NCBI RefSeq assembly: GCF_015354405.1
Contig: NZ_JADKYP010000017.1
Location: 62,001 to 126,000 of the forward strand
Length of the DNA: 64,000 nt
Origin: Nocardia sp. BSTN01
GTDB taxonomy: Bacteria > Actinomycetota > Actinomycetes > Mycobacteriales > Mycobacteriaceae
Direction of reading: 5' to 3'
Shown here: piece by piece, positions 23,877 through 30,908 of the stretch
Numbering within the stretch: position 1 is the stretch's first letter
Layout of the letters: the number at the start of each line of letters is the position of its first letter
Translations under genes and position numbers: made by a program
Notes under the pieces: model-generated
Told to the model about the DNA's origin: nothing
Database searches by the model: none
Seen by the model: the letters and a program-made list of their open reading frames with translations, nothing else

Positions 23877-23901
23877 GTTTCGCCCGATCCCTCCCGGGTA
23901 G
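23877..23901 (+). promoter_or_regulatory. SigB/SigF-type promoter, cytochrome P450
   Basis: GTTT-N15-GGGTAG on the plus strand, with the -10 ending 29 nt before the P450 start codon. Perfect consensus match. Confidence 0.7.
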
Positions 23902-23930
23902 GCGGTCGCTGAGGACCAAAGGAGGCCGAT

Positions 23931-25379
23931 GTGCACCGTGAACCCGATCCGCACGGCGACACCGATCCGCGCAGCCCAGCCGACCCTGTCCGCCCCGAGC
24001 CGGCCCCCGGCCGAGCCGCCCGCCGGCTGACCGGACCGCGCGCCGCGGCGGCACTGGCCGATCTGGGCCTGGCACCGGTCGCCGCCGGGGTGATCGCCCG
24101 GCGCCGCGGCATGATGGCGGTGCTGGAACGCCTCGGCGCCGACGACCGTGCGGTCCGCAGGATGCACCGGCTGCGCCGCGAATTCGGCAGCGGGCCGGTA
24201 GAACTGGTGCTGCCGGGGCGGCGGGTGCTGGTGCCGCTGGATCCCGCCGACGTCTCGCGGATACTCGACGGCGCGCCGACTCCGTTCCATCCCGCCAATC
24301 GGGAGAAGATCGCCGCACTGCGCACCTTCCAGCCGCACGGGGTGCTCATCTCCGAGGGCGCGGCCCGCGAACAACGCCGCCGCCTGAACGAACAGGCGCT
24401 CGACACCGACCGGCCGCTGCACCATCTGGCCGATCCGTTCGCCGGGGTGGTCGCCGATGCCGCCCGCGAGCAGATCCGCACCGCGATGCAGCGTGGCGGG
24501 CTGGACGCGGCGCACTTCACCACCGATTGGTGGCGGCTCGTGCGCCGGATCGTGCTGGGCCGCCGTGCGCGCGAGGACGACTCGATCACGGATCGGCTGT
24601 GGCGGCTGCGCGCGGCGGGCAACTGGTCGTACTTCGCGCGGCCGCATCGGCGGCTGCGCGAGCGCTTCTACGAGCAACTCTACGATTACGTGCAGACCGC
24701 CGAAACCGACAGTCTCGCAGGCGCATTGACGCAACTGCCGACAGCGGGCACCGTCGATCCGGTCGGCCAGATCCCGCATTGGCTGTTCGCCTTCGACGCC
24801 GCCGGTATGGCGACCGTCCGCGCTCTCGCCGTCCTGTCCACGCATCCCGAGCAGCTCGCCCGCGCCCGGCTGGACGCGCAGGAACCCGAGCGCGCCATGC
24901 CACGGCCGTATCTGCGTGCCTGCATCCTGGAGTCGGTGCGGCTGTGGCCGACCACCCCGGCAATATTGCGCGACACCACCGAGGACACCGAATGGGGCCG
25001 CGGCGAGGACCGGTTCACCGTGGCCGCGGGCGCGGCCCTGCTCATCCCGGTTCCGGCCTTCCACCGCGACCCCGACACCCTGCCGTTCGCGCACACCTTC
25101 GAACCCGATATCTGGCTCGACGGACGCGCCGAGCGGTACCCGCAGCTGGTGCCGTTCAGCGCCGGGCCGGCCCGGTGTCCCGGTCGCGATCTGGTCCTGT
25201 TCCTCACCACGAGCCTGCTGGCGCATCTGATCGACGAACTGGATCTGGAGCTGCGCTCGCATCCGCGGCCCAGCCCCGAGGCGGCGCTGCCGATCACCTT
25301 CGACAACTTCCGCATCGACTTCACCGCGCGGGCGCGTGCACTGCAAGCGGCGCACTCTTCTTCGCCGGCGGGGAGGTGA
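23931..25379 (+). CDS. Cytochrome P450
   Basis: A 482-aa haem monooxygenase. The Cys-ligand loop is FSAGPARCPGRD (Cys about 416), the K-helix motif ESVRLWPT (ExxR) lies near 330, and the I-helix reads FDAAGMATVRAL, an AG-x-x-T without the usual acidic residue before Thr. The first 40 residues are Pro/Arg-rich. GTG 23931 follows AAAGGAGG. A SigB-type promoter is 29 nt upstream, which is unusual for a P450 and suggests a role in stress-induced lipid or redox chemistry. It is followed 5 nt later by the epimerase at 25385, so the two are an operon. The substrate and redox partners are not visible; no ferredoxin gene is adjacent. Confidence 0.92.
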   Translation: MHREPDPHGDTDPRSPADPVRPEPAPGRAARRLTGPRAAAALADLGLAPVAAGVIARRRGMMAVLERLGADDRAVRRMHRLRREFGSGPVELVLPGRRVLVPLDPADVSRILDGAPTPFHPANREKIAALRTFQPHGVLISEGAAREQRRRLNEQALDTDRPLHHLADPFAGVVADAAREQIRTAMQRGGLDAAHFTTDWWRLVRRIVLGRRAREDDSITDRLWRLRAAGNWSYFARPHRRLRERFYEQLYDYVQTAETDSLAGALTQLPTAGTVDPVGQIPHWLFAFDAAGMATVRALAVLSTHPEQLARARLDAQEPERAMPRPYLRACILESVRLWPTTPAILRDTTEDTEWGRGEDRFTVAAGAALLIPVPAFHRDPDTLPFAHTFEPDIWLDGRAERYPQLVPFSAGPARCPGRDLVLFLTTSLLAHLIDELDLELRSHPRPSPEAALPITFDNFRIDFTARARALQAAHSSSPAGR

Positions 25380-25384
25380 CGGTC

Positions 25385-26464
25385 ATGCGTGTGGTCGTGG
25401 TCGGAGCCACCGGGAACGTCGGCACCGCCGTCGTGTCCGCGCTGGCCCGGCGCCCGGAGATCGACGGGATCGTCGGCCTGGCACGGCGGCTGCCGCGGCA
25501 GCCGGCCGAAGGGGTGCGGTGGGCGCGCGCCGACATGCGCTGCGACGATCTGCTCACCGAATTCCGTGGCGCCGACGTGGTGGTCCATCTCGCGTGGGTG
25601 TTCCAGCCGACGCATCGCCCGCTCGAGACCTGGCGCGCGAACGTGCAGGGAACCGAACGGGTCCTGCGCGCGGTCGCGCAGGCCGGCGTCCCGTCGCTGG
25701 TGTACGCGTCGTCGGTGGGCGCGTATTCCCCTGTGCACCACGATGATCCGGTCGGCGAGGACTGGCCCACGGAAGGCTGGCCGCCGGCCGGGTACATGCG
25801 GGAGAAGGCCTACGTCGAGCGATTGCTCGACCTGTTCGAGAACGAACATCCGGATCGGCGGGTGGTGCGGATGCGCCCCGCCTTCACCTTCCAGGAGGCC
25901 TCCGCCAGCCAACAGCGCCGCCTGTTCGCGGGCCCGCTGGTGCCGGGCAGCGTGCTGCGTCCTCCCCTGATCCCGGTGCTGCCCGTGCCGGCGGGTCTGC
26001 GGCTGCAGGCGGTGCACGCCGACGACATCGGCAGCGCCTACAGCCTCGCCGTCGTCGACCCGAGCGTGCACGGCGCGTTCAACCTGGCCGCCGACCCGGT
26101 GATCGATCGCGCGAAACTCGGCGCGTTGTTCGACGCGCCGACGGTTTCCGTACCGCCCGGGGCCGTGCGCGCCGCATTGGCCGTCGGCTGGCGCCTGCGC
26201 CTGGTCCCCGCCCCGCCCGAACTGTTCGACGCGATGAGGCGCCTGCCGATCATGGACACCACCCGCGCCAGACGCGATCTCGGGTGGGCACCACGCGTCG
26301 ACGCCGTCTCCGCCCTGCGCGAGGTCCTCATCGGAATGAGTCACGGATCCGGCGGCCCCACACCGCCGTTGGCGTCCGACGCCGGTGGGCGTCTGCGGGT
26401 GCGGGAGTTCGCCTCCGGCGTCGGCGGCAGCGACCCGGTCGACCGCTGGGGCGCGGACCTGTGA
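25385..26464 (+). CDS. NAD-dependent epimerase/dehydratase (extended SDR)
   Basis: A 359-aa extended SDR paralogous to the protein at 12319-13383. VGATGNVGTAVVSAL at the N-terminus binds NAD(P), DVVVHLAWVFQ marks strand 4, SSVGAYSP holds the catalytic Ser, and YMREKAYVERLL supplies Tyr and Lys. RMRPAFTFQ and AVHADDIGSAY follow as in nucleotide-sugar epimerases, with a proline-rich acidic tail of 30 residues. ATG 25385, 5 nt after the P450 stop. The P450-epimerase pair suggests modification of one hydrophobic or sugar-like substrate, but that is inference. Confidence 0.88.
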   Translation: MRVVVVGATGNVGTAVVSALARRPEIDGIVGLARRLPRQPAEGVRWARADMRCDDLLTEFRGADVVVHLAWVFQPTHRPLETWRANVQGTERVLRAVAQAGVPSLVYASSVGAYSPVHHDDPVGEDWPTEGWPPAGYMREKAYVERLLDLFENEHPDRRVVRMRPAFTFQEASASQQRRLFAGPLVPGSVLRPPLIPVLPVPAGLRLQAVHADDIGSAYSLAVVDPSVHGAFNLAADPVIDRAKLGALFDAPTVSVPPGAVRAALAVGWRLRLVPAPPELFDAMRRLPIMDTTRARRDLGWAPRVDAVSALREVLIGMSHGSGGPTPPLASDAGGRLRVREFASGVGGSDPVDRWGADL

Positions 26465-26519
26465 GCGTCCGCGGATGCCCCGGCCACACGCTGAACCACG
26501 CGTTTCGCCACCGCGTGGG

Positions 26520-26545
26520 ACCTGTGGGGGATTCACACCACAGGT
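26520..26545 (+). repeat. Inverted repeat in the leader of the Met-rich gene
   Basis: ACCTGTGG (26520-26527) and CCACAGGT (26538-26545) form a perfect 8-bp inverted repeat with a 10-base spacer. The right arm ends 1 nt before the AGGAGG ribosome site of the Met-rich peptide gene. It could be a dyad operator or, in RNA, a hairpin that affects the ribosome site. Confidence 0.6.
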
Positions 26546-26560
26546 AGGAGGTGATCGACG

Positions 26561-26629
26561 ATGTGCATGCAGATGATGGCGATGATGCGCAACATGTGGA
26601 ACATGATGTTCCCGATGATGCCCATGTAA
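26561..26629 (+). CDS. Methionine-rich 22-residue peptide
   Basis: ATG 26561 to TAA 26627-26629 gives 22 residues, of which 12 are Met (positions 1, 3, 5, 6, 8, 9, 12, 15, 16, 19, 20 and 22), with one Cys (2), one Trp (13), one Phe, two Pro and a single Arg. The ribosome site AGGAGGTGAT (26547-26556), 4 nt before the ATG, matches the 16S 3' end over ten bases, far better than most genes here, and TAA is otherwise rare in this window. The Met pattern (MM pairs every 3-4 residues) resembles Cu(I)-binding Met motifs of CopC/CtrN/CusF-type proteins and could make a membrane-inserting helix. No homologue is known to me. Expression is not shown by the sequence alone. Confidence 0.62.
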   Translation: MCMQMMAMMRNMWNMMFPMMPM

Positions 26630-26677
26630 TCCGGACGACGGGAGAGCGAACCACGCCGGATCGTCGTCGGCGCCGTG

Positions 26678-27622
26678 CTACCCGGGAGCGTTGACCTCGT
26701 CCGGCGTCTTGTCCGGCCGCAATCCGCGCCAGGACGGGTGACGCAAGCGCCCGTCCCCGGTCCGCTCCGTGAACGACACCTCGCCCACCAGTACGGGTTC
26801 CACCCAGATCGCGTCCTTCACCGGTGCCACGACCGTGGGGCTCTGCCGTCGCAGCGGCCGCAGCTTGGCCTGCAGATCGTCGAGCATGGCCTGGGTGAAG
26901 CCGGTGCCCACGTTGCCGATGTAGACCAATTCCCCCGTCTCGTCGTGCACGCCCATGAGCAGTGAGCCGATGCGTCCCGCGCGCCGGCCCGCGCCGGGCC
27001 GCCACCCGACGATGACGATCTCCTGATCGTTGACGTTCTTGACCTTCGTCCACAGTGGACTGCGCCGGCCGGGAAGATACGGACTGTCCAGCCGCTTGCA
27101 CACGATGCCCTCGAGTCCCAGCCGCGCCGATTCGGCGAGGACGTCGGTGCCGCTGCCGGTCAGCCGGGGCGGAATGCGCCAGCTCGGGCCGCGCAAGCCG
27201 AGTTGTTCCAGCAAATGGCGGCGTTGCTCGTAGGGCAGATCGATCAGCGGCCGGTCGCCGATGTGCAGCAGGTCGAAGATGAGGTAGGTGGCGGGGACCG
27301 AGCGGGTCAGTGCGCGGATCATGGCCGGATTGCGCTGGTGCATGCGCGGTTGCAGTGCGGTGAAGGAGGTACGCCCGTCCGCGGCGAAGGCGACGATTTC
27401 GCCGTCGACGACGATCGGCGGCGCCGCCGGGGCGAGATCGGCGAGTTCCGGCCAGGCAGCGGTCACGTCGTTGCCGTTGCGCGAGATCAGTCGCAATTCC
27501 CGATCGACGTAACCGATGGCGCGGATACCGTCGAATTTCACCTCGTACGCCCACGCCGCACTGTCGGCGGGCAGAGCACCGGCCGTCGCCAGCATCGCCG
27601 CATACCGCGGCAATCCGCTCAT
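26678..27622 (-). CDS. ATP-dependent DNA ligase, LigC/LigD ligase-domain type
   Basis: A 314-aa ligase consisting of the adenylation and OB domains only. EVKFDGIRAIGYV (residues 28-40) is motif I with the AMP-accepting Lys; SRNGND is motif III; EIVAF motif IIIa; GIVCKRLDSPY motif IV; and WTKVKN motif V. The C-terminal VGEVSFTERTGDGRLRHPSWRGLRPDK is a LigD/LigC-type ending. There is no polymerase or nuclease domain and no ku gene nearby, so it is a stand-alone repair ligase (LigC-like). Start ATG 27622; an in-frame ATG at 27643 is the alternative. It converges on the Met-rich peptide gene with 48 nt between stops. A GGGTAG box at 27661-27666 (minus strand) with a weak -35 may be its promoter. 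Confidence 0.9.
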   Translation of the reverse strand: MSGLPRYAAMLATAGALPADSAAWAYEVKFDGIRAIGYVDRELRLISRNGNDVTAAWPELADLAPAAPPIVVDGEIVAFAADGRTSFTALQPRMHQRNPAMIRALTRSVPATYLIFDLLHIGDRPLIDLPYEQRRHLLEQLGLRGPSWRIPPRLTGSGTDVLAESARLGLEGIVCKRLDSPYLPGRRSPLWTKVKNVNDQEIVIVGWRPGAGRRAGRIGSLLMGVHDETGELVYIGNVGTGFTQAMLDDLQAKLRPLRRQSPTVVAPVKDAIWVEPVLVGEVSFTERTGDGRLRHPSWRGLRPDKTPDEVNAPG

Positions 27623-27761
27623 CAGAACCCACCCTTCAATCAATGGCTACTTCTCGGTTACTACCCTGAAATCCTCCTCTTACAGCACAGACGACGTTGA
27701 CATTTCGGTCACGACCCGACCTCGCAACCACCCGATTGACCGACCGAACCGCAATTCCGTA

Positions 27762-27875
27762 TGGTTGTGCGAGCGACGATTCGAGGAATCCGGCGAAAAT
27801 CCGGGACGGTCGCGCCACTGTGAGCCTTTCCGCCGGGCGGAAAGCGAGTCAGATACTCGGATCGCGCGGTAACCA
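27762..27875 (+). ncRNA. Cobalamin riboswitch
   Basis: The leader of cbtB has the signature of the AdoCbl/cobalamin aptamer: closing bases TGGTT (27762-27766) pairing with AACCA (27871-27875), the conserved GGAATCCGGCGAAAATCCGG (27785-27804, P4-P5 loops), GCCACTG (27814-27820), and the B12-box-like AGCGAGTCAGATAC (27843-27856). It therefore should sense adenosyl- or hydroxocobalamin and control the cobalt importer below it. A short stem just before the ribosome site (27884-27902) is the probable expression platform. Confidence 0.9.
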
Positions 27876-27883
27876 CCATCGAG

Positions 27884-27902
27884 CGGGGACGCGCAATCCC
27901 CG
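27884..27902 (+). promoter_or_regulatory. Ribosome-site hairpin (riboswitch expression platform)
   Basis: CGGGGA (27884-27889) pairs with TCCCCG (27897-27902). The right arm runs into the ribosome site GGAGGAG (27902-27908) ahead of the cbtB ATG at 27915. This fits a translational ON/OFF switch; no oligo-U terminator is present. Confidence 0.6.
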
Positions 27903-27914
27903 GAGGAGAGTCAC

Positions 27915-28130
27915 ATGGCGACGTCCTATGTTCCCCGGTCCGGCCTGGAGTCGATTCGACTCTCCATTCCCACGACGGCCCTGTGGCTGGGCGGCACCAC
28001 CGTCCTGGCTCTGCTCGCCCTCTACTTCATCGGTATCGATCAGGGCGCGGTCTCGATCTTCGGCGACGATATGCACGTGCACGAATTCGTCCACGACGCA
28101 CGGCATTTCCTCGGCTACCCCTGCCACTGA
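27915..28130 (+). CDS. cbtB: CbtB cobalt transporter subunit
   Basis: A 71-aa membrane protein with one transmembrane helix (residues 22-45) and a histidine-rich C-terminal tail (DDMHVHEFVHDARHFLGYPCH) that should bind Co2+ outside. This one-helix plus His-tail layout is diagnostic of CbtB. ATG 27915 follows a cobalamin riboswitch and its ribosome site. It works with CbtA, encoded 21 nt downstream, as a cobalt uptake system that supplies cobalamin synthesis; B12 should repress it. Confidence 0.93.
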   Translation: MATSYVPRSGLESIRLSIPTTALWLGGTTVLALLALYFIGIDQGAVSIFGDDMHVHEFVHDARHFLGYPCH

Positions 28131-28151
28131 CCGCAGGATCGAGCCCCCACA

Positions 28152-29006
28152 ATGGAAAAACGAATCATCGCCCGCGGCGTGCTGGTCGGCGCCATCGGCG
28201 GGCTGCTGGCCTTCGTGTTCGCGCGGATTCTGGCCGAGCCGATCATCGATCGCGCCATCGCTTACGAGGGCGGGCGCGACGAGGCGCACACGACACTCGA
28301 GCAGGCCGCCGGTCACTCGATGACCGGTATGGAAGAGGGCGAACTGTTCACCAGATCGGTGCAGGCGAGTATCGGCGTCGGCTTCGGCATGATCGTGTTC
28401 GGCGCGGCGATGGGTGCGCTGTTCGCGGTCGTGTACTGCCTGTTCGTGGGCCGCGTCGGATCGTTGAGCCCGCGCAATCTCGCGCTGTGCGTGGCGGGCG
28501 GCATGTTCGGCGTGCTGTACGCCGTGCCGTTCTTCAAGTATCCGGCCAATCCGCCCTCGATCGGCAATCCCGACACGATCGGGCAACGCACCGGCCTGTA
28601 CCTGTCGATGGTGGTGATCGCCGCGGTCTGCGCGATGGGCGCCGTGTGGCTGGGCCGAACACTGCAAGCGCGCCTGGGCAATTGGACGGCGACCATCGCC
28701 GCGGGCCTGGCCTTCGTCGTCGTGGTGACCGCGATCGCCGCGCTGCTGCCCTCACTCGGGCATCTGGCCGCCAACCGGGCCCTGGGCGACGCGGCCACCG
28801 AAACACCGCGGCCGCTCACCGATTCGAACGGCCGGATCGTCTATCCGGGCTTCCCCGCCGACGATCTGTACTACTTCCGCTTCTATTCCCTTGCCGCACA
28901 GGTCATTCTGTGGTCGGTCATCGGAGTGGGGTTCGCGACGCTGGCGCCGCGGCTGTTCCAGCGCGCGGACGACTCCGGCGCGGCCGCGCCGGCAGCGGCG
29001 GTATGA
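28152..29006 (+). CDS. cbtA: CbtA cobalt transporter subunit
   Basis: A 284-aa membrane protein with five to six transmembrane helices, starting GVLVGAIGGLLAFVFARI. It has the CbtA features: an external loop with HTTLEQAAGHS, FKYPANPPSIGNPDTIGQRT between helices 3 and 4, and SLAAQVILWSVIGVGFATL at the last helix. It forms the channel-like partner of CbtB for cobalt uptake. ATG 28152, 21 nt after cbtB. Its stop overlaps the ATG of the histidine phosphatase (ATGA). Regulated with cbtB by the cobalamin riboswitch. Confidence 0.93.
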   Translation: MEKRIIARGVLVGAIGGLLAFVFARILAEPIIDRAIAYEGGRDEAHTTLEQAAGHSMTGMEEGELFTRSVQASIGVGFGMIVFGAAMGALFAVVYCLFVGRVGSLSPRNLALCVAGGMFGVLYAVPFFKYPANPPSIGNPDTIGQRTGLYLSMVVIAAVCAMGAVWLGRTLQARLGNWTATIAAGLAFVVVVTAIAALLPSLGHLAANRALGDAATETPRPLTDSNGRIVYPGFPADDLYYFRFYSLAAQVILWSVIGVGFATLAPRLFQRADDSGAAAPAAAV

Positions 29007-29560
29007 GCGCGACCGTCACCCGGCTCACGCTGATCAGCCACGGCATGACCGCCGCGATGCGGTCGGCCCGCTTCCCCGTCGACGAACCGCTCGACGAGCT
29101 GCCCCGCGGCGCCGCCTCCCCCGCGGCGCCGCCGGCCGACCGGGTCCTGGCCGCCCCGGAGCTGCGGGCGACCGCGACCGCCACCCTGCTGACGCTGCGG
29201 GCCACCGTCGAACCCGCCCTGCGCGACCTCGACTGCGGCGACTGGGCGGGCAGGCCGATGGACACCCTGGACCCGGCCGACCTCATGTCCTGGATGACCG
29301 ATCCCGCCTACCGCGGCCACGGCGGTGAAGCGATCACCGACCTGCTCGACCGGGTACGCGGCTGGCTCGACACGGTGGTCGCCGACCGACGCCGCATCGT
29401 CGCGATCACCCATCCCGCGGTCGTCCGCGCGAGCGTTCTGCTCGCCCTCGCCGCACCGCCGGAATCGTTCTGGCGCATGGACATTCCGCCGCTGAGTGCC
29501 ACCACACTGCACAGCCGCGGCCCGGCCTGGACCGTGCGGCACACCGCGAATCCGCTCTGA
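29003..29560 (+). CDS. Histidine phosphatase family protein (CobC-like)
   Basis: A 185-aa phosphoglycerate-mutase-superfamily protein. The usual RHG motif reads LISHGMTAAMRS, i.e. Ser replaces the Arg before the catalytic His, while the later ITHPAVVR still carries the second His. A central DLDCGDWAGRPMDTL is the acid region. It starts at ATG 29003 inside the cbtA stop, so it belongs to the riboswitch operon. That context makes it likely to act in cobalamin synthesis (CobC, alpha-ribazole-5'-phosphate phosphatase, or a related step). The S-for-R change may lower activity or alter specificity. Confidence 0.8.
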   Translation: MSATVTRLTLISHGMTAAMRSARFPVDEPLDELPRGAASPAAPPADRVLAAPELRATATATLLTLRATVEPALRDLDCGDWAGRPMDTLDPADLMSWMTDPAYRGHGGEAITDLLDRVRGWLDTVVADRRRIVAITHPAVVRASVLLALAAPPESFWRMDIPPLSATTLHSRGPAWTVRHTANPL

Positions 29561-29590
29561 GATCGCGCGGCGCGGCCGTGCCGGTCCACC

Positions 29591-29971
29591 TCAGTGCGGC
29601 GCCGACTTCTTCTCGACCAGATCGGCGAGCACCGCTGCCTCGCTGATGTCGATCCGCTTGGTGGCCGACAACAGAGTGAGCATGCCGCGCCCGGCCAGTT
29701 CGCGAAGATGATCCAGGTCGGCGGCGCGCTCCGGATCGTGCAGTTCCTCCCGGTAGCGGCGGCCGAATTCGTCGAATTTGGCGGGGTCGTGGCCGTACCA
29801 GGTGCGCAGTTCGGTGGAGGGCGCGATCGTTTTGCACCATTCGTCGAGGTGGGCGTTCTCCTTGCTCATCCCGCGCGGCCAGAGGCGATCGACCAGCACT
29901 CGCATCCCGTCGTCGGGATCGGGATCGTCGTAGATCCGCCGGACCTGGACTCGCGGTCGTGTGCTCGCCAT
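29591..29971 (-). CDS. DUF488 family protein
   Basis: A 126-aa soluble protein typical of DUF488 (YeaO type): VRRIYDDPDPDDGMRVLVDRL, WPRGMSKENAHLDEW, PAKFDEFGRRYREEL and LTLLSATKRIDISEA. Length is normal. ATG at 29971; the longer open frame would add an improbable Arg-rich N-terminus. RBS AAGGGAGC upstream. Homologues are conserved and uncharacterised. It converges on the riboswitch operon with 30 nt between stops and is transcribed alone. Confidence 0.85.
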   Translation of the reverse strand: MASTRPRVQVRRIYDDPDPDDGMRVLVDRLWPRGMSKENAHLDEWCKTIAPSTELRTWYGHDPAKFDEFGRRYREELHDPERAADLDHLRELAGRGMLTLLSATKRIDISEAAVLADLVEKKSAPH

Positions 29972-30104
29972 CGCGGTGCTCCCTTCGGTCGGCCGTCTCG
30001 CCCGGCACCCGCCGCGCGGGATGGCCGGTCCCCTTCCCGCTTCGAGAGTAATCACGCGAGCGGCCGCTTTCGCCCGCTCACGGGACCGCGGTCGCGGAAC
30101 CACT

Positions 30105-30127
30105 ACCTACGTAGCCGTAGGTTACGG
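30105..30127. promoter_or_regulatory. Overlapping palindromes upstream of acyltransferase gene
   Basis: Three nested dyads overlap: ACCTACG/CGTAGGT (30105-30111 with 30116-30122), CTACGTAG (30107-30114), and CCGTA/TACGG (30115-30119 with 30123-30127). They end 14 nt before the ATG at 30141, where a TetR-type repressor would block transcription. Similar CTACG-containing operators are found ahead of mycobacterial lipid genes (recalled, not verified). Confidence 0.55.
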
Positions 30128-30140
30128 TAGCGTAGGTTGA

Positions 30141-30902
30141 ATGAACGCCCCGATCTCGACCGCCGATCCCGTTGCCCTACCCCCGTCGGTCGAATTCGAC
30201 AATCGCGACGCCGTCTACGAGTACTACCGCACCCACCGGGCGCCCCGCACCCGTGCGCGCCTGTTCTACGCGATCACCGCCTATCGCAAACGCCCCGTGG
30301 TCCGCTATGCGGACGGCGCCCGCGCGGCGATCCGGCAGCTGATCCGCGACGACCGCCGCATGATCATCGCGATCAACCATGTGAGCGTGGAAGATCCGCG
30401 CACCGTCGCCGCCCTCGCCTGGCGCAGCGTGTTCCGGCCGCGGATCGGCCACATCCGGGTGCTGGCCAAGGACGAACTGTTCACCGAGCCGGGACAGCGG
30501 TCACGCATCGACGTCATGGGCGCCATCCCGGTGTTCCGCGGCAAGGATCACGGCGCGCGCGCCGCCTACGCCGCCGGCCAGCAACTGATGGACGTCTGCG
30601 TCGGGCGCATGGTCGATGGTGACGACCTCGCGCTGTTCCCCGAAGGTACCTGCAACGAGACCGATCCGGCCCGGGTGCAGGCCATCGGCACCGGCATCGG
30701 GCACATCGCCGCGCGCGCCCGCAACGCCGGGGCGGCACCGGTTTTCATCTTCCTCGGCCTGACCTACGGCCCCGGTGGCCGCGCCACGTTCTACCTCGAC
30801 GAGCCGCTGCCGGACTTCCCGGACCGACCGGCACAGATCACGCGGGTCGTCGGCGCCCGGATGCAGCGCGCCCTCGACGGGGCGATCGCGGCCGTCCGGT
30901 AA
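30141..30902 (+). CDS. PlsC-type acyltransferase
   Basis: A 253-aa 1-acyl-glycerol-3-phosphate acyltransferase-fold protein. Catalytic motif NHVSVED (H-x4-D) lies near residue 77, and FPEGTCN near residue 173 is the third PlsC block. There are no transmembrane helices, so it is likely a soluble or peripheral enzyme that acylates a lysolipid, glycolipid or alcohol. ATG 30141 has no obvious Shine-Dalgarno; the message may be leaderless. It is preceded by a cluster of overlapping palindromes, which suggests an unlinked TetR-type repressor responding to acyl-CoA. Divergent from the DUF488 gene. Confidence 0.86.
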   Translation: MNAPISTADPVALPPSVEFDNRDAVYEYYRTHRAPRTRARLFYAITAYRKRPVVRYADGARAAIRQLIRDDRRMIIAINHVSVEDPRTVAALAWRSVFRPRIGHIRVLAKDELFTEPGQRSRIDVMGAIPVFRGKDHGARAAYAAGQQLMDVCVGRMVDGDDLALFPEGTCNETDPARVQAIGTGIGHIAARARNAGAAPVFIFLGLTYGPGGRATFYLDEPLPDFPDRPAQITRVVGARMQRALDGAIAAVR

Positions 30903-30908
30903 CGCGCG

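Noticed and set aside
26634-26676. Possible terminator stem (CGACGACG/CGTCGTCG-like) between the Met-rich gene and the ligase
   Set aside because: The pairing is imperfect with several registers and no T-run; I could not define a stable stem.
26328-27632. 434-codon minus-strand frame over the ligase and epimerase end
   Set aside because: It overlaps the ligase in another phase and has Arg-rich composition without motifs.
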